From: Kingdonia uniflora
Taxonomy: Eukaryota > Streptophyta > Magnoliopsida > Ranunculales > Circaeasteraceae
Length of the DNA stretch: 64,000 bases
Assembly: GCA_014058105.1 (NCBI GenBank)
Contig: JACGCM010002435.1
Span: forward strand, 1,240,001 to 1,304,000
Reading direction: 5' to 3'
The position numbers and the translations under genes are program-made. Under the pieces are notes generated by a model. It was not told the origin of the DNA and did not search any database. It saw nothing but the letters and a program-made list of their open reading frames with translations. Below are positions 1 through 11,329 of the stretch, piece after piece (the first letter of the stretch is position 1; each line of letters opens with the position of its first letter).

Positions 1-1262
1 ATCACTGAGAGTTGACTAGCAAACACTCAGTGGAAATATGAATATGAGTATATGCAAAGAAAAATTTATATTTCATCAAATAAGTTGTGTACTGTGAACT
101 GAAAGATCTTATTGATAGAAAATTAATTGTCATTAATTATGTCAAATTAACTAATATAGAATCCCTATCTCTTATCTCTACTAAAGTGACTGTACTTAAC
201 TCAAGATCATACAGGTCTTGATAAGATTATAATGTAGGCAAGGGTAGGATCATGATGAAGTAGGTGTTTTGTTGCCATTTTGAGACTAACAGCTATACTT
301 ACTTCCCCTCATTCTTCATTTTGTGTTAACCTCCCGTCATTCTTTCCCTTTATTGAGTATATATAGTATATAAAATGTTTTTTCTTCTTTTTTTAATATT
401 CCAGTAAAAATCATATTGATGTACTAGCAAAACATTGGGAATACTTTCCTCTAATATTCATATTCGCCACTAAAACCACATGGTTTCACTTTTTTCTTTA
501 TTTTTATTTTCACTGAAGAGTCTCAGAACAAGCGGGTCAAAAATAAGTTGGGTAGAAAATGACAGACAAATTTTAAGGCACAAGGGACTTCAAACAGATA
601 AAACTTATGGTAAGCATAACGAAGGCCAAAAATGGGTAACACGAAAATTTTCTATTATCATATCCTCGGTCTTACACGGTCTCTTTTTCGTCTCAAATCA
701 AGTACAGGAAATGTTCTACTATAATAACATGAATTTGATGTTACCATCGACAATTGAGTAATGTAAACGAAATGAGATCATAAAAGAAGATGAGATTTGT
801 TGTAAATAATTAATATCATAACACTCAAAGTTTATAATAAAGGCCAGATCCTTTCATAACATTAGGTACGAAGTCTCTACAGTTATCCTTAAGTGTTTTT
901 GTCAATGATTGCCTATCTGTTTAAACATGACACAAGTTGATTGTATGATAAAAACATGTACCAAGTAAGACCATACTGAATTAACATAATACGCTTGTAA
1001 AATTTTCTACTTATAATCGTCTAAACTTTCTACTAAAAAAAATTAACATAACACAGAAGTACAAATCAAATCTAATAATAGTATATCATTATTTAAAAAG
1101 TATAAAGTGTAAACAAAAATAGAGAAAAAAAAACTCTACACCGTACTGTCATTAGAAGAGAATAATATAACAAAATAGAGGGTAAGAGATGTACCTAATC
1201 AATAGAGTAGACACCGTTATCCCGAATAGCTGTCAGTGCAACATTGCATCTTAGCTGAGGTG
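1..1262. other. AT-rich intergenic stretch, no gene recognised
   Basis: I see no conserved protein, RNA gene or repeat boundary here. The longest open frame (480-761, +) is 93 codons with no recognisable motif and is most likely chance. Confidence 0.5.
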
Positions 1263-1493
1263 TTAACTCATCCTTACGCACCCAAATAACCTGAATAACC
1301 TTTCGAGCTGATGTTTCTTGAGCAAACCACCTATCAATTTCTCAGTTTTCACATTAGAAGAATTCATGTTTGGGTTATATCTTTGCCAATTGGATAGTCT
1401 CACATATGATCGATATAGCTCAACAAATCTACAATAAGAAGCAACCTGACCCTTTCGACCACACGCTTGACAATAAAAGAGGTTTTGAGCCAC
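1263..1493 (-). pseudogene. Possible retroelement gag fragment with decayed CCHC knuckle
   Basis: A 76-codon minus-strand open frame contains the segment CQACGRKGQVASYC. Its spacing (C-X2-C-X4-Q-X4-C) is that of a retroviral-type zinc knuckle in which the histidine has become glutamine. The downstream segment is asparagine/serine rich (NWQRYNPNMNSSNVK). This looks like a small piece of a Ty1/copia gag, but no LTR, protease or polymerase flanks it and I see no other support. An unrelated chance frame is a real alternative. Confidence 0.3.
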
Positions 1494-1605
1494 GTCATCT
1501 ACCAGTTTGTGGGAAATGAGTCAACATCATTACGGTGCCCGTCCTTCTAGGTTTTGCGTAAGCCTGACATTTTGGTAGTTCGTTGTTATAGTATCTCGAG
1601 GGACA

Positions 1606-1728
1606 GGTCCCTACACTCATGATCGTCATAAGCGCTGCTACGACGAGAATAAGAGCGTTCCGATTAATATTGTCGAGTCGCCGAAGCAGTTGATGATTTA
1701 TGCTGAGCTTTCCAAGGCAGATATTCAG
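1606..1728 (+). pseudogene. Partial first exon of a class III HSP17.4-like small heat-shock gene (upstream copy)
   Basis: A 41-codon open stretch reads ...KSVPINIVESPKQLMIY...LSKADIQ. This resembles the start of the alpha-crystallin domain of plant class III (17.4 kDa) small heat-shock proteins, where the family pattern is roughly PIDILESPKEY...GLSKSDIQ. It ends exactly at a CAG/GTAAAG splice-donor sequence (1726-1734), which fits the single intron expected at this point in class III genes. No matching second exon follows directly. A second, more diverged copy of the same exon lies at 2470-2538, so this is a duplicated exon fragment. Upstream sequence back to about 1500 shows no clear N-terminus. 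Confidence 0.6.
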
Positions 1729-2058
1729 GTAAAGCCCCTTTTGTCAAAATGTTCATTTCTAAAAATACTAGAAGAACTTCAATGATGTATTTGGCCTAAA
1801 AATCTTTGTGGTAGATAAGTACATTGAGAGAGAAATTATTTGGTTTTGGGCCAATCTAATCTTTTTGGTGAAAAATTATTTGGTTAACTTAAATAAAACC
1901 TAGCCGTTATTAAAACATTTTTGTATTAATATATATTAAATATTTCACATTTAATTAGCTAGCCGTTTTTGACCGTTGTAAACGTTTCGTCCGTTTTTCA
2001 TAGCTAATTAAGTCGCATGTTTTATTTTAATTAATTCAAAAACATTTCAGTATTTGGC

Positions 2059-2066
2059 TATATAAA
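2059..2066 (+). promoter_or_regulatory. TATA box of the class III HSP-like pseudogene
   Basis: The sequence TATATAAA lies about 140 bp upstream of the HSP-like relic. It is followed by a CA-rich stretch and a CT-rich leader (2110-2140) typical of a plant 5' UTR. I could not confirm heat-shock elements. The preceding 1729-2058 is AT-rich and otherwise featureless. Confidence 0.45.
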
Positions 2067-2203
2067 GACCTGTGGTTTTACACCAAAAATACAACACAAG
2101 AGTTGAGTTCTTATCTTCTTCTTTTCTCTCTCTAGTTTTCTGATTTTCCGATTTACTCCGGTTAAAAGAACAACGGTGCATTGTTATATTTGTATGCAGA
2201 GTT

Positions 2204-3128
2204 TTGTTTCTTCTCTGTTGTAGCGCTTCGAAAGCTGGTTATATCCTGGGGAGACTACTGGTCGCTGCTGCTGGAACAACTTGGGCAAATCAGGAAAAAT
2301 TTCTTAAAGAAAGCATGATCCGCGTCTCCAGCAGTTTCTTTCATTCCAATGGAATTACTCTCCCAATTTCGAGAGTACGCAGGTTCTTTCATTTCGTTAC
2401 AGTTTCTATTTTTACCAACAACGGGTATATGTAGTAGGCCATAGATTCACGTTCTCAGTTTTGGACTTGCATCATCGTACTCATGATTGTTACCATTACG
2501 CCAACAATAAGAGTGTTCCAGTTGACATTGTAGAATGAGATTGGATTATTTTTCATGCTTGTAGTTAAAATTGTTTTTTAAGCTGCTTGTAGTTAAGTAT
2601 CATTACAAGCTGTTATCCTTAGAAATGTTAACTATGATCATTCGAGACAATGAAAATATACGTGTAGATTTCTAGAAAAAGAGTGAATAAAGGTAGAAAT
2701 TTTATTCATATACAGTGACAGTGGCCATCTTAAGTATTGTTCCTTGTTTGCAAACTTCCAAACTTCTGCAGTTTAGAGTAGTAGAGTTAGTATTACAAAA
2801 TATGTTGATATTTTGGTTAATAACCCCCATTAGAGGATGGGATGCATATCCACATGGTTCTCACTGCTCAAACTTAATCTTGTGCATACTTTCCATGCCA
2901 TATTTAGTGCGCAGTGACACACTGGTGGTTAATAGCAATAAGGGGAAGATAAAGAGGGAGGATGTGGAAGAGGAAGGCTGCAAGTGCATCCGCGCCTGGA
3001 GAGAACTTCGCCCAAATCCACCAAAAAGTACCACTTGCCTGAGGACTCTAATGTGCCAGCGATATGTGCTAAATGCGAGAACTATCATTGTTGAGGAGCT
3101 TTCTCCACCACCAAAGCCCAAGGCTTAA
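2204..3128 (+). pseudogene. Degenerate class III (17.4 kDa-type) small heat-shock protein gene
   Basis: Three blocks match plant class III small heat-shock proteins in the right order. Around 2350 is ITLPISR, like the family's N-terminal LPISR motif. At 2470-2538 is NNKSVPVDIVE followed by a TGA. From 2916 is DTLVVNSNKGKIKREDVEEEG, then in shifted frames a block reading KKYHLPEDSNV and finally PPPKPKA at the C-terminus (3128). Family members are cytosolic or nuclear ATP-independent chaperones of about 155 residues with one intron. Here an acceptor (TACAG at 2708-2712) precedes TGACAGTGG, the usual start of exon 2, but about 190 bp of unrelated sequence follows before the fold resumes. With stops, at least two frameshifts and this insertion, no chaperone can be made. 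Confidence 0.7.
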
Positions 3129-3144
3129 AAAAAAAAAAAAAAAA
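3127..3144 (+). repeat. A18 homopolymer
   Basis: Eighteen A residues directly follow the PPPKPKA codons of the HSP relic. The sequence after it (AAG GCT GTG CGG GTT) could still be the decayed C-terminus, so this reads better as an A-run expansion inside the old coding end than as a retrocopy tail. Confidence 0.6.
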
Positions 3145-3353
3145 GGCTGTGCGGGTTCCTGTATCTTGGATACAAACTGTAGTATATATTTTCTTAAGGC
3201 TGTTAAGGTTGAACCTTGTAAGTCACATCACTATGTTCAAAATATTTCAGAAGACCAATCATATTTGTAATGGTAGCCCTGTTGTATGAGAAGGGTTGAT
3301 GTTAGTATGATAAAATTCTATATTCTAAGTCTTGTCAAACTGCCAATAAGTTA

Positions 3354-3776
3354 GCATCTCCAGCAGGTGCGTTTTGAGTGTGGGTTGGGTTTGTTTTGTC
3401 AACCCACACTCGCAACTCAAACTCTTAGCCTTCCAGCAATACCAAAAACGGGTGTGGGTTGCTTAGCTGGCGTTGTCAGACTGAGTGTGGAGAGTTCACA
3501 CTCAAAAAAATGAGTTTGGTTTACTTTTGATTATCTTGCGGACTAAAGAACACCGCACAAACTAAATTTTTTTGTATTAATGTGTGAGAGGAGATGAATA
3601 GTTATACGGAGTAATGATTACCGCACGGACTAAATAAAACAATCGCGGACTAAAAAAATATTTTTTTAAATAAATATTACCACCCACTGCTGGAAGGGAC
3701 GAGTGTGGGTTGGATGTGTTTGGGCCTGACAAGTGGGCCAGGTCGCCTAACCCACACCCAACTGCTGGAGATGCTC
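3354..3776. mobile_element. MITE, PIF/Harbinger-like, 423 bp, TTA target duplication
   Basis: The ends are inverted repeats: GCATCTCCAGCAG at the left and CTGCTGGAGATGC(TC) at the right. The element is flanked by TTA at 3351-3353 and 3777-3779. A 3-bp TTA/TAA duplication is characteristic of PIF/Harbinger elements, and a GAGCATCTCC terminus is common in plant MITEs. The interior has further self-complementary segments around GTGTGGGTTGG / CAACCCACAC. No coding capacity. Confidence 0.7.
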
Positions 3777-3780
3777 TTAC

Positions 3781-5131
3781 ATCTGTGCTTTGAACAAGCC
3801 ACTGTCCCCTGTAAAGTATCTTGGCTTATCCCTTTATTACTCCTAGACTTAAACCTGCTGATTGTATGCCTGTTATTGATGCCTTATGTAATAGGGTCCA
3901 AAACCAAATTTCTTAGTTATGCAGGGAGACTTGTTATACTTAAATCTGTGCTTTGTAGCATGCATGTGTATTGGTCCTCTTGCTTAATGCTGCCCATGGC
4001 CACTATTAAAATGATTAATGATATTTGCAGGAATTTTTTGTGGCTAGACTGTAAACAATTCCTGCCGTTACCCTATTGAAGGAGGGCTAGCTGGGGGGAT
4101 GAGAGACTTGGTGAATTGCAATAGAGCTGCCATTATGAGACATACTTGGAACATTGTTTCTTTTAAGGACACTCTTCGGGCAAATTGGGTGCATAGTAAC
4201 CTGATTAAACAAAGAGACTTTTGGTCTCTTAAAGTCCCCCAAGATTGTTCTTGGTCTTGGAGGAACATTTTGCATCCTAGGGAGGAAATTGCTAGCATTG
4301 TTATCCACCTTATTGGTAATGGCAGGGGCACCAAATTTTGGCTTGACCCCTAGCATCCAATGGGCATTCTAAAATTTCATTTTGATCAAACCTTTAGATA
4401 TCATTCTGACCTTAATTGAATGCTTTTCTCTGCAGAGTTATTATTAATGGAGAGTGGAACATACCAGTTAATGCCTTGTATCTGTTGAGTGAAATATGGG
4501 ATGGCATGTAAATATAGATAAGTATGTTGAAGATGAAATCATATGGTCAATCTCCTCATCAGGTAAGTATATTCTGAAATCTGCTTATGATCATTTAAGA
4601 AAAACAAAAGCTCCTGTCACTTGGTCTAGAATTGTGTGGTTCAAAGGTAATATTCAGAAGCACAGTTTTATTACTTGGTTGGTTTTAAGTAATGCTAATA
4701 GAACACAGCATAAACTACTGCAGTGGGGGGTTGTTGAATTTTCAGTTTGTGTGTTACGCAATTTTCTGAAAGTGAAAGTAATAAACCACTTATTTTGTGA
4801 GTGTGATTTCTCTAAACAGGATTGGGCTACACTGCTAACAAAACTGGGCTTCAATCATCAAGCTACTACTTGGGAGGAGGAAATTGCTTGGTGTACTGAT
4901 CATTTGCATGGCAAGGGAGCCATTGCTACTATGAGGAAGCTATTTTTCAATTCTTTTGTGTATCACATATGGAAAGAAAGAAATAACAGACTTTTTGATA
5001 ATTTTGAATCAACACGGGATGCAGTTGTGCATGCTATCACTGAAGAGACAAGGCTAAAGTTTACTGAAGCTCATTACCAAATTGAAGACTGTGCTGACAA
5101 TAGAGCTTTCTTTTCTAAACTGGAATCTTAG
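3781..5131 (+). mobile_element. LINE (L1/RTE-type) fragment: end of reverse transcriptase and zf-RVT region
   Basis: In broken frames the sequence reads as the last third of a plant LINE reverse transcriptase (a YLGLSL-like segment near 3815, then KMINDICRNFLWL near 4010-4055). A conserved linker follows (GGMRDLVNCNRAAIMRHTWN, 4093-4155). Last comes a 211-codon frame (4496-5131) matching the zf-RVT region, with SSSGKYILKSAYDHLR and HIWKERNNRLFDNF. The 5' part, endonuclease and RNase H are missing and there are several stops. It is a dead, truncated copy whose upstream edge abuts the MITE target site. Confidence 0.75.
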
Positions 5132-5775
5132 GCCACAATTTTTTCTTCCTTCTTATCTTACCTGTTCTTATGAGAAACTGAAGAGGGAACTATTTGTGTG
5201 ACTACTGATTATAAGAAGGCTTGATGAAACTGTTGTCCTCCCAAACTAGTGTAGCCAAATTATATCATTGGATTTAGTTGGGCAATGATTTTGCCAACAA
5301 CAAAGAGCCTAGCAGGAGTAGAAGGTTGTTACCAGACTGCCAAGCCAAATCGTGTTTAGGGTCTTCCGATTTGATAGTGTTTGTACTAGTACTATCTGTT
5401 GTAGTCCACCAGACTGTTGTGAGTGCGTTCTCAGTCTTTTAACCAAGTACTTTTGGATTTATAGTCCTTCTGTACGATATCCTTGCGTATATGTATGCGT
5501 TCGTTCCAGCTATTGCCTGAGCTTAAGCATATTGGACGTTTCATTCTGCCAAAATCGTGCTTACAGTCTGAGTATGAAGGCTTTAGTTCAGTCATTGAGG
5601 AGAATATTGCCCTATAAAAGTGCTAGGTTAAATGATCGTTTGTGTATATAGCTAGGAATTTTGTAAATATCAATTAGCTAAGTAGAGAGTTTCAATCAAG
5701 GATCTCGGCTGATCCCATTGGTAGTATCTGGTCAAGCCAAATTGTGATCAGGGTTCTCCGACTCCATAATGCTAA
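5132..5775. other. No gene recognised between LINE fragment and MITE
   Basis: The first part may be LINE 3' sequence. A 99-codon frame at 5352-5651 (+) has no family signature. Nothing else is supportable. Confidence 0.4.
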
Positions 5776-6161
5776 GAACATCTCCAACAGAGATGGTATG
5801 CTATTCCGGTTTTGGATACTAGTATCCGGAATAGCATACCACTTTGCTCAAACAAATTTATCTCCAAATTCAATTTTTTAATATTAAAATTGGGACCCAC
5901 AATGTTATTTATGAGAGAATTTTTTTATTAAAAATTGGGACCCACAATATTCTTTTATTGGAGAGAGAAAAGAAATGAAGAGAAAAAATAGTTGTGGGAG
6001 ACCCACAAAAGTAGTATGCACATACCACTCTCTAAGTTCCGGATTCACATACTTTGGAGGGGTATGGGGGTGGGTATGCTGAACCCCATACTCCTGTTGG
6101 AAAGAGTTTTTGCAAGAGTATGGGAAAACCTTAACAGCATACCACTCTGTTGGAGATGCTC
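5776..6161. mobile_element. MITE, PIF/Harbinger-like, 386 bp, TAA target duplication
   Basis: Terminal inverted repeats of about 28 bp: the left end begins GAACATCTCCAACAGAG and the right end is CTCTGTTGGAGATGCTC, with few mismatches. TAA flanks both sides (5773-5775 and 6162-6164). Near the left end a second palindrome (CTATTCCGG...CCGGAATAG) repeats part of the terminal sequence. This is a different family from the 3354-3776 MITE: termini are similar in type, interior unrelated. Confidence 0.8.
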
Positions 6162-6164
6162 TAA

Positions 6165-6944
6165 TATCTGTGGTTTCACTTTCCGACTAAAATTTTGGAT
6201 TTGTGGACTTGTTGCATGTTATGCAGTATCCTTTCGCCTAGCAGGTATTTCTCTGTTCGGTGGCAATCTCGATTATTGTTATTCTTACATATTGGGTGTG
6301 AAGTGACCCTACTTTGTGAAAGGTAAGTGGTTGTGCCTGACAAGATGCTCGCAGCTAGCTAACATCATTTTAGTTGTACTCTAGATGAGAACATATCCTT
6401 AGTGGTCAAAAGAACGAGGAATATCCCAGGGATTAGTCGGATAAATGGTGATAAATTACGAACCCGGATCACCTTGGTTTGCAAGAAGAGAAAAGAAAAC
6501 GAGGAAAGCTTTTCTTCACAATTTCACTGAACAATGAAGAGTTCTAGGATGGGAATTGTCAGGAGAGATATGTAAAGGGTCCGGGCAGATAGGTCAAAAG
6601 GATTATGAAAAAGATGAACCCATTTGGACTGTTAACACTAGAGGTGAGTATACACAAGAACTAAGGGAATTAATAAGAAATATAATAGCTCAAGCTGAAT
6701 ATCAACTGAAATATAATAGATATTCAACTCAAAATATTTCAACCCAAGAATCCTTAAACAGTGAATTTCCAAATACTAGAATTCCAAATACTAAAACGAA
6801 ACACAAACAAACTAATGAAATGATAACTGAAAACACCTAAGACGATGCCGCCACAGTTCCCTTAGTCCTAGGTGCATGTTGAGTCTCTGCGAAAGCAAAA
6901 CTCCGCAAGTGTATCAAACAACCTTACTGAAAATATAATTCACA
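6165..6944. other. No gene recognised
   Basis: A 94-codon plus-strand frame (6556-6840), rich in Asn/Thr/Glu, resembles nothing I know and is probably chance in AT-rich DNA. Confidence 0.35.
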
Positions 6945-7560
6945 AGATATATAATAAATATTCAACTAAAATGGACACAAATAATATCAAATTCAAGTCT
7001 AACCAACTTTAAATGATAAATGCAAACCTCGTAAAAAAGCAACTAATAATCATTAGTCAATAAGCTTCGACATTAACACTAACTAAGTCTTATCACCTCC
7101 TAAAATATATTTGGTACAAAGATCATTTAATTCCGCAAACATCACATCAAACTTCAAAGCAAAGTGCTCCCACTTGTTATTTTCTCACTATCTTTTGCAC
7201 CTCATTGATTAGCTTCTCGGTAATTTTTATCAAATCCGTATCAAGTTGCATTTGTTTCAAACTCACAATATCCAAGTCATCCTTCAATTCGGTAATAGTG
7301 GCATTCATCATTGTTTCCTTATGCTCAATGTTCTTTTTTTCTAAATTATTATCATAGAGCTCACAACTTCCAATACATACGATTGCCTCCAAAATAAAGT
7401 CATGAAAATAACTATGAGAAGTTAGAATAATTTGTGCGACAGACTTGCTAAAAACTCATTTAACCTAGCATCATTCAACAAAATCGCCGCGATTTTCTTA
7501 GCTCGAGACATCACATTTGTTGCCATGTATCATCTTCAGAGTGTCTTTGCCTTTCCACTC
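6945..7560 (-). pseudogene. Left arm of an inverted pair: 3' end of an unidentified coiled-coil gene
   Basis: The reverse complement of this stretch aligns along its length with 8668-9305. The shared reading frame is charged and heptad-like (LKDDLDIVSLKQMQL...LIKITEKLINE), followed by HFALKFDVMFAELNDLC..ILGGD, a stop and a conserved 3' flank. The best open piece here is 71 codons (7177-7392). Stops and shifts elsewhere make it a relic. I do not recognise the family. Conservation past the stop codon shows that the duplicated unit includes 3' UTR or transposon sequence. Confidence 0.5.
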
Positions 7561-8667
7561 ATACTTAATAATTACAGAAAAGTACGCTTTTTTCTATATT
7601 ATTTTATGAAGAATAGTATGGACCAATTACAGAAAAAGTGTGTGATCAATAATATCTTGATAATTGATAATTACAACACTTTTGTCTATATCTTTTGTGA
7701 TATATGTGTATGTACTTTATTTTATACCAAGATTATAATCAAAAAGTTTCGTAGGATATGCTTCACTAATCCGAAGAAATAACATGGCAATTTTGAGAAA
7801 TAGTTGAAACTCCAAAAGAAAATTCCACGAGTTAATCTAACGGCTAAAAACAGCTGGATCAAATAAATAAAGGAAATACCTCGATTTGTGTAGTTAATTA
7901 TGGATACCAAAGGAGCCTTAATACCAGCTGTAATTACTTGGCCACATTTATTTGAGCCTGAAACGACCGGAATAGTTCAATGTATCCAGCTAGTCCAATA
8001 CACGTGGCATACCTAACAAGTACCCTAGTACTATAAAAGGATAAGAGAGGTCTCATTGAGGACTCTGCCGTTATCACTTTTTCCATCTCTGTTATCACTT
8101 TTAGTCCATTCTACAAGCCCAACCGGGTTAGTGGCCCAGTCTACTCAACAAGCCCAGTCGGGTTAGTGGCCTAGTCCATTCATAGAAGCATTACCGCATG
8201 TGGGTCTCACACTGCTGGAGAAGGAATTTCCTACTATGTGACTCTCTTTCCCTCTCACTGTACCAAGGAAAACTTCGGTGATCATTTTGAGTAAAGGTGG
8301 TAATGTCCATAGGTTGAAGGGTTAGGTTTCCCGGCTGATGTGAGCCAGCTGATGTGAGGTAGTCAAGCCACAGGCCTAGTTCTAGAAGAGGGGCCCGTTG
8401 AGATCTCGGAAGCTAAACGAGCAATTGCAAGCATTGTATGTATGTATCTTTCTCTTTCTTCCTAAATCAGATTAGGGTTTCCTATCTCACAGTTTTTATT
8501 GTAGTGTAGATTTTGGTGTCTTCTCTGATTAAATTAAACCCTAAAGATGATTGGGTCTCTATCTCTTTGTCTGTTGGTTTTGGTGTCTTACGTTGTAATT
8601 AAATTATGATTATCTTTCTTTCATATGTTATTATTGTCGAACTTGGACTTGCATGTGCTATCAATGC
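7561..8667. other. Spacer between the inverted arms; LTR-like promoter segment
   Basis: About 1.1 kb with no protein-coding signal. A TATA-like ACTATAAAAGG (about 8030-8040) and a repeated phrase, AAGCCCA(A/G)(C/T)CGGGTTAGTGGCC (around 8126 and 8150), suggest LTR-type sequence. I cannot find both ends of an element. Confidence 0.35.
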
Positions 8668-9305
8668 GTGGAAAGATAAAGATACTCTGAGGATTATAGT
8701 CATTAATCCATACATGGTGGCAAATATAATTTCTCAAGCTAAGAAAATTGCCGCGATTTTATTAAAATATGCTAGGTTGAAGTAATTTTTTTAGCAAATC
8801 TAATGCACAAATTGTTCCAACTTCTAGTAGTTATTTTTCATGACTTTACTTTGGGGGCAATCGTATTTATTGAAAGTTGTGAGCTCTATGATAATGATTT
8901 AGAAAGAAAAATATCAAGCATAAAAAACAGTGATAAATGTCACTATGGCCGGATTGAATGATGACTTGAAAATTGTGAGTTCGAAACAAATGCAACTTGA
9001 GAATGATTTGATAAAAATTACCGAGAAGCTAATCAACGAGGAGCAAAAGAATAAGGAGATTAGTGATAAAATAGCTAGGTAAAAACACTTTGCTTCGAAG
9101 TTTGAAGTAATGTTTGCGGAATTAAATAATCTTTGTAAGAAAGATATTTTGGGAGGTGATGAGGCTTAGTTAGTGTTAATGTGGAAGGTTATTGACCAAG
9201 GATCATTAGTTTTTTTTATGAAGTAATTGCATTTATCATTTAAAGTTGGTTAGACATGCAGTTGATATTATTTGTGTCCATTTCAGTTGAATATCTATTG
9301 TCTCT
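8668..9305 (+). pseudogene. Right arm of the inverted pair: same unidentified coiled-coil gene remnant
   Basis: Direct reading gives KKIAAILLKYARLK near 8740, then LNDDLKIVSSKQMQLENDL and IKITEKLINEEQKNKE, then HFASKFEVMFAELNNLC..ILGGDEA and a stop near 9168. The same order occurs on the minus strand at 7560-6945. Both copies have different disrupting mutations, so an ancestral coding sequence was duplicated and has decayed independently. The homology ends where a LINE RNase H fragment starts (about 9321). Confidence 0.5.
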
Positions 9306-9320
9306 TTTTGTGTCTTTATA

Positions 9321-10215
9321 TATCATATATGGAAGGAGAGGAACAACAACATTTTTGAGAAATAAAAAATCCAAGCTGCTGTTGTCTTGAACAACATCAT
9401 TAATGAGGTTAGAATCAAACTTTCTTGTAGCAATAGTGAGCTAGAAGATAATAGCTCTAATAGGAGTCTTTTCAGTAATTAGAACATTATTATCAACTGG
9501 AAGATAAATATGGTTAAACAATACAGGTGGATTAAACCTACTCAAGGGTATTATGCTCTCAACACTGATGGGGCTCTCACAAATGTTGGAAGCATTGGAG
9601 CAGTGATCAGAAACTGGGACGGAGACTCGGTCAAACCTTGTGCAGGAGCTACAAAAGCTCAGTCCGTCAAAAGTTAGAGTTCCTAGCTATAAAGAGGGGG
9701 TTGCTTATGGCCAAGAACAACAGGCAAATACTTATTCTCAAGATCATAATCTACAATGACTCAGTTTTGACCCAATTATTCCTGACAGCCAATACTAAGC
9801 CGCCCTGGGGCTGTAGAAGATTAGTAGACCAGATTAATGAACTCATGAACAGTTTTGAAGATTGCATTGTTATGCACCAGTACAGACAGATCAATAGAGG
9901 AGCAGACTTACTCACTAAGATAAGCCTACCTGAAGGTTCCATTGAGATACATCCTGATGATTTCAGTATAGAGATGCAGAATATTATGGGAGAAGACAAG
10001 AGAGGCTGCATTTACTACAGATGATTCTGTTAAGGTAGGCCTCTTCTTTGATTTTCTTTTCCTTGTTGTATTTTCTTTTTTCTCCTTTGGTGTTCAGGTT
10101 CTTTTCCTCTTTCTCTTGTTATAATGGAGAGTTGTCCCCACTCCCCACCTCGTATAGTTTTCTCTTCTTAATGTCATGGGGTAATCCCCCAAGCTTAATT
10201 CTCAAAAAGAAAAAG
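9321..10215 (+). mobile_element. LINE 3' fragment: C-terminal RNase H domain and 3' end
   Basis: The sequence begins with YHIWKERNNN (end of zf-RVT), has a linker, then an RNase H-like domain. That domain shows ALNTDGALTNVGSIGAVIR (first Asp block), an internal stop near 9675, a 128-codon frame (9638-10024) with IIIYNDSVLTQLFL, and the terminal block INRGADLLTKISLPEG. A pyrimidine-rich 3' region ends in an A-rich tail (10200-10215). Reverse transcriptase is absent. It sits immediately after the right arm of the inverted pair. Confidence 0.65.
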
Positions 10216-11329
10216 AGAAGGGTCCGGAGATAGGTTAGGAGCTAAATTTAATGTAAAGATAAGTAAAACCGTGCTCTTTCAAAGTGCTTAATAATGTTTA
10301 ACCCTTCAGGATTTGCAGTAGCTGGGATTTGACCTTCATGAAGCCAAGCTTCTTAGACCGATTTCCCATTCACAAAAAAACTGCAAGGAATCCTGTATAA
10401 CTAAGATGTGTGGCTGACGGGGTCGCCTTGATCGCACTTTATAGCAAATTTCATCAACCCTGTATTTTTTGTCTAGTGAGCTGGGGTTGGGCTGCCCCCT
10501 GAAGACGAAGAAATAAATCAAAATGTTTGGCCCCTATGCAAAGATAAGGGTCAAACAGAGAAACAAAGATAATGGATCAATACTTTTGATTTTCACTGGA
10601 GACTTTTACAAAGATCGTACTGATTCTTATCAAAGAGAGACAGGGTTAACCGAGGATGCGGCTGTTTACAGTCATAAATGGTCGCGGGAGGGAAGGGGAA
10701 GATGGTATGCTGTTTACTGATTTCCCTGAATAGCCCCCCTGCCATGGGAGATGACATGCACTATGACAGTTGCAATTCATTTTTTTTTTACTGTGCATCA
10801 CAATTTCCAGATGAAAAGAGTTCAAGATAAGATGTAGCGAATCTGAGACAGAGATTCATGTTCTGTCACACATAATGCACCACATCTTTGTCGTGCTTTC
10901 GGTTCTCTTCCCTAACTATTACTGAGAACCAAAGAACTAACTTCATTGACTTAGGAGTTGGGACATATAGATGGTTCTAATGAGACAATTTTAGAATTTT
11001 GTTGAACTAAAGAATTATGTAGTCTGTCTGACGGTTTGAAAATGACGAAAGATGATAGTACAATGGCAGAATGTCATAAAAGGGGAAATGTTGTACTTCA
11101 AAAATGGAAAGACAATTGGACCCTATAAACTGGAAGAGAAGTTTTGTAAGCTTTGCATTTAGCTCAATGTGGTTATCCTTATTATTACACATGAAATTTT
11201 ACAAGTGGTTCTATTCTAAAGTCGTCACAGTAACAAGTAAGATGGTATAAAAATATATTTTTAGTTATACAATCTAAATATGTGAAACGGCATTAAATGG
11301 TCCATAGGGTAAACCACGTTACCTACTCA
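10216..11329. other. Downstream region of the DUF1350 gene, no other gene
   Basis: Open frames at 10336-10521 and 10523-10720 show no family features. The right end should contain the 3' UTR of the minus-strand DUF1350 gene; I could not place a polyadenylation signal with confidence. Confidence 0.4.

Noticed and set aside
480..761. 93-codon plus-strand ORF
   Set aside because: No domain, no codon or splice context, AT-rich surroundings; consistent with chance.
3127..3144. A18 run as the poly(A) tail of a processed HSP retrocopy
   Set aside because: A promoter-like TATA box and intron-boundary signals are retained, and HSP-like codons may continue after the run.
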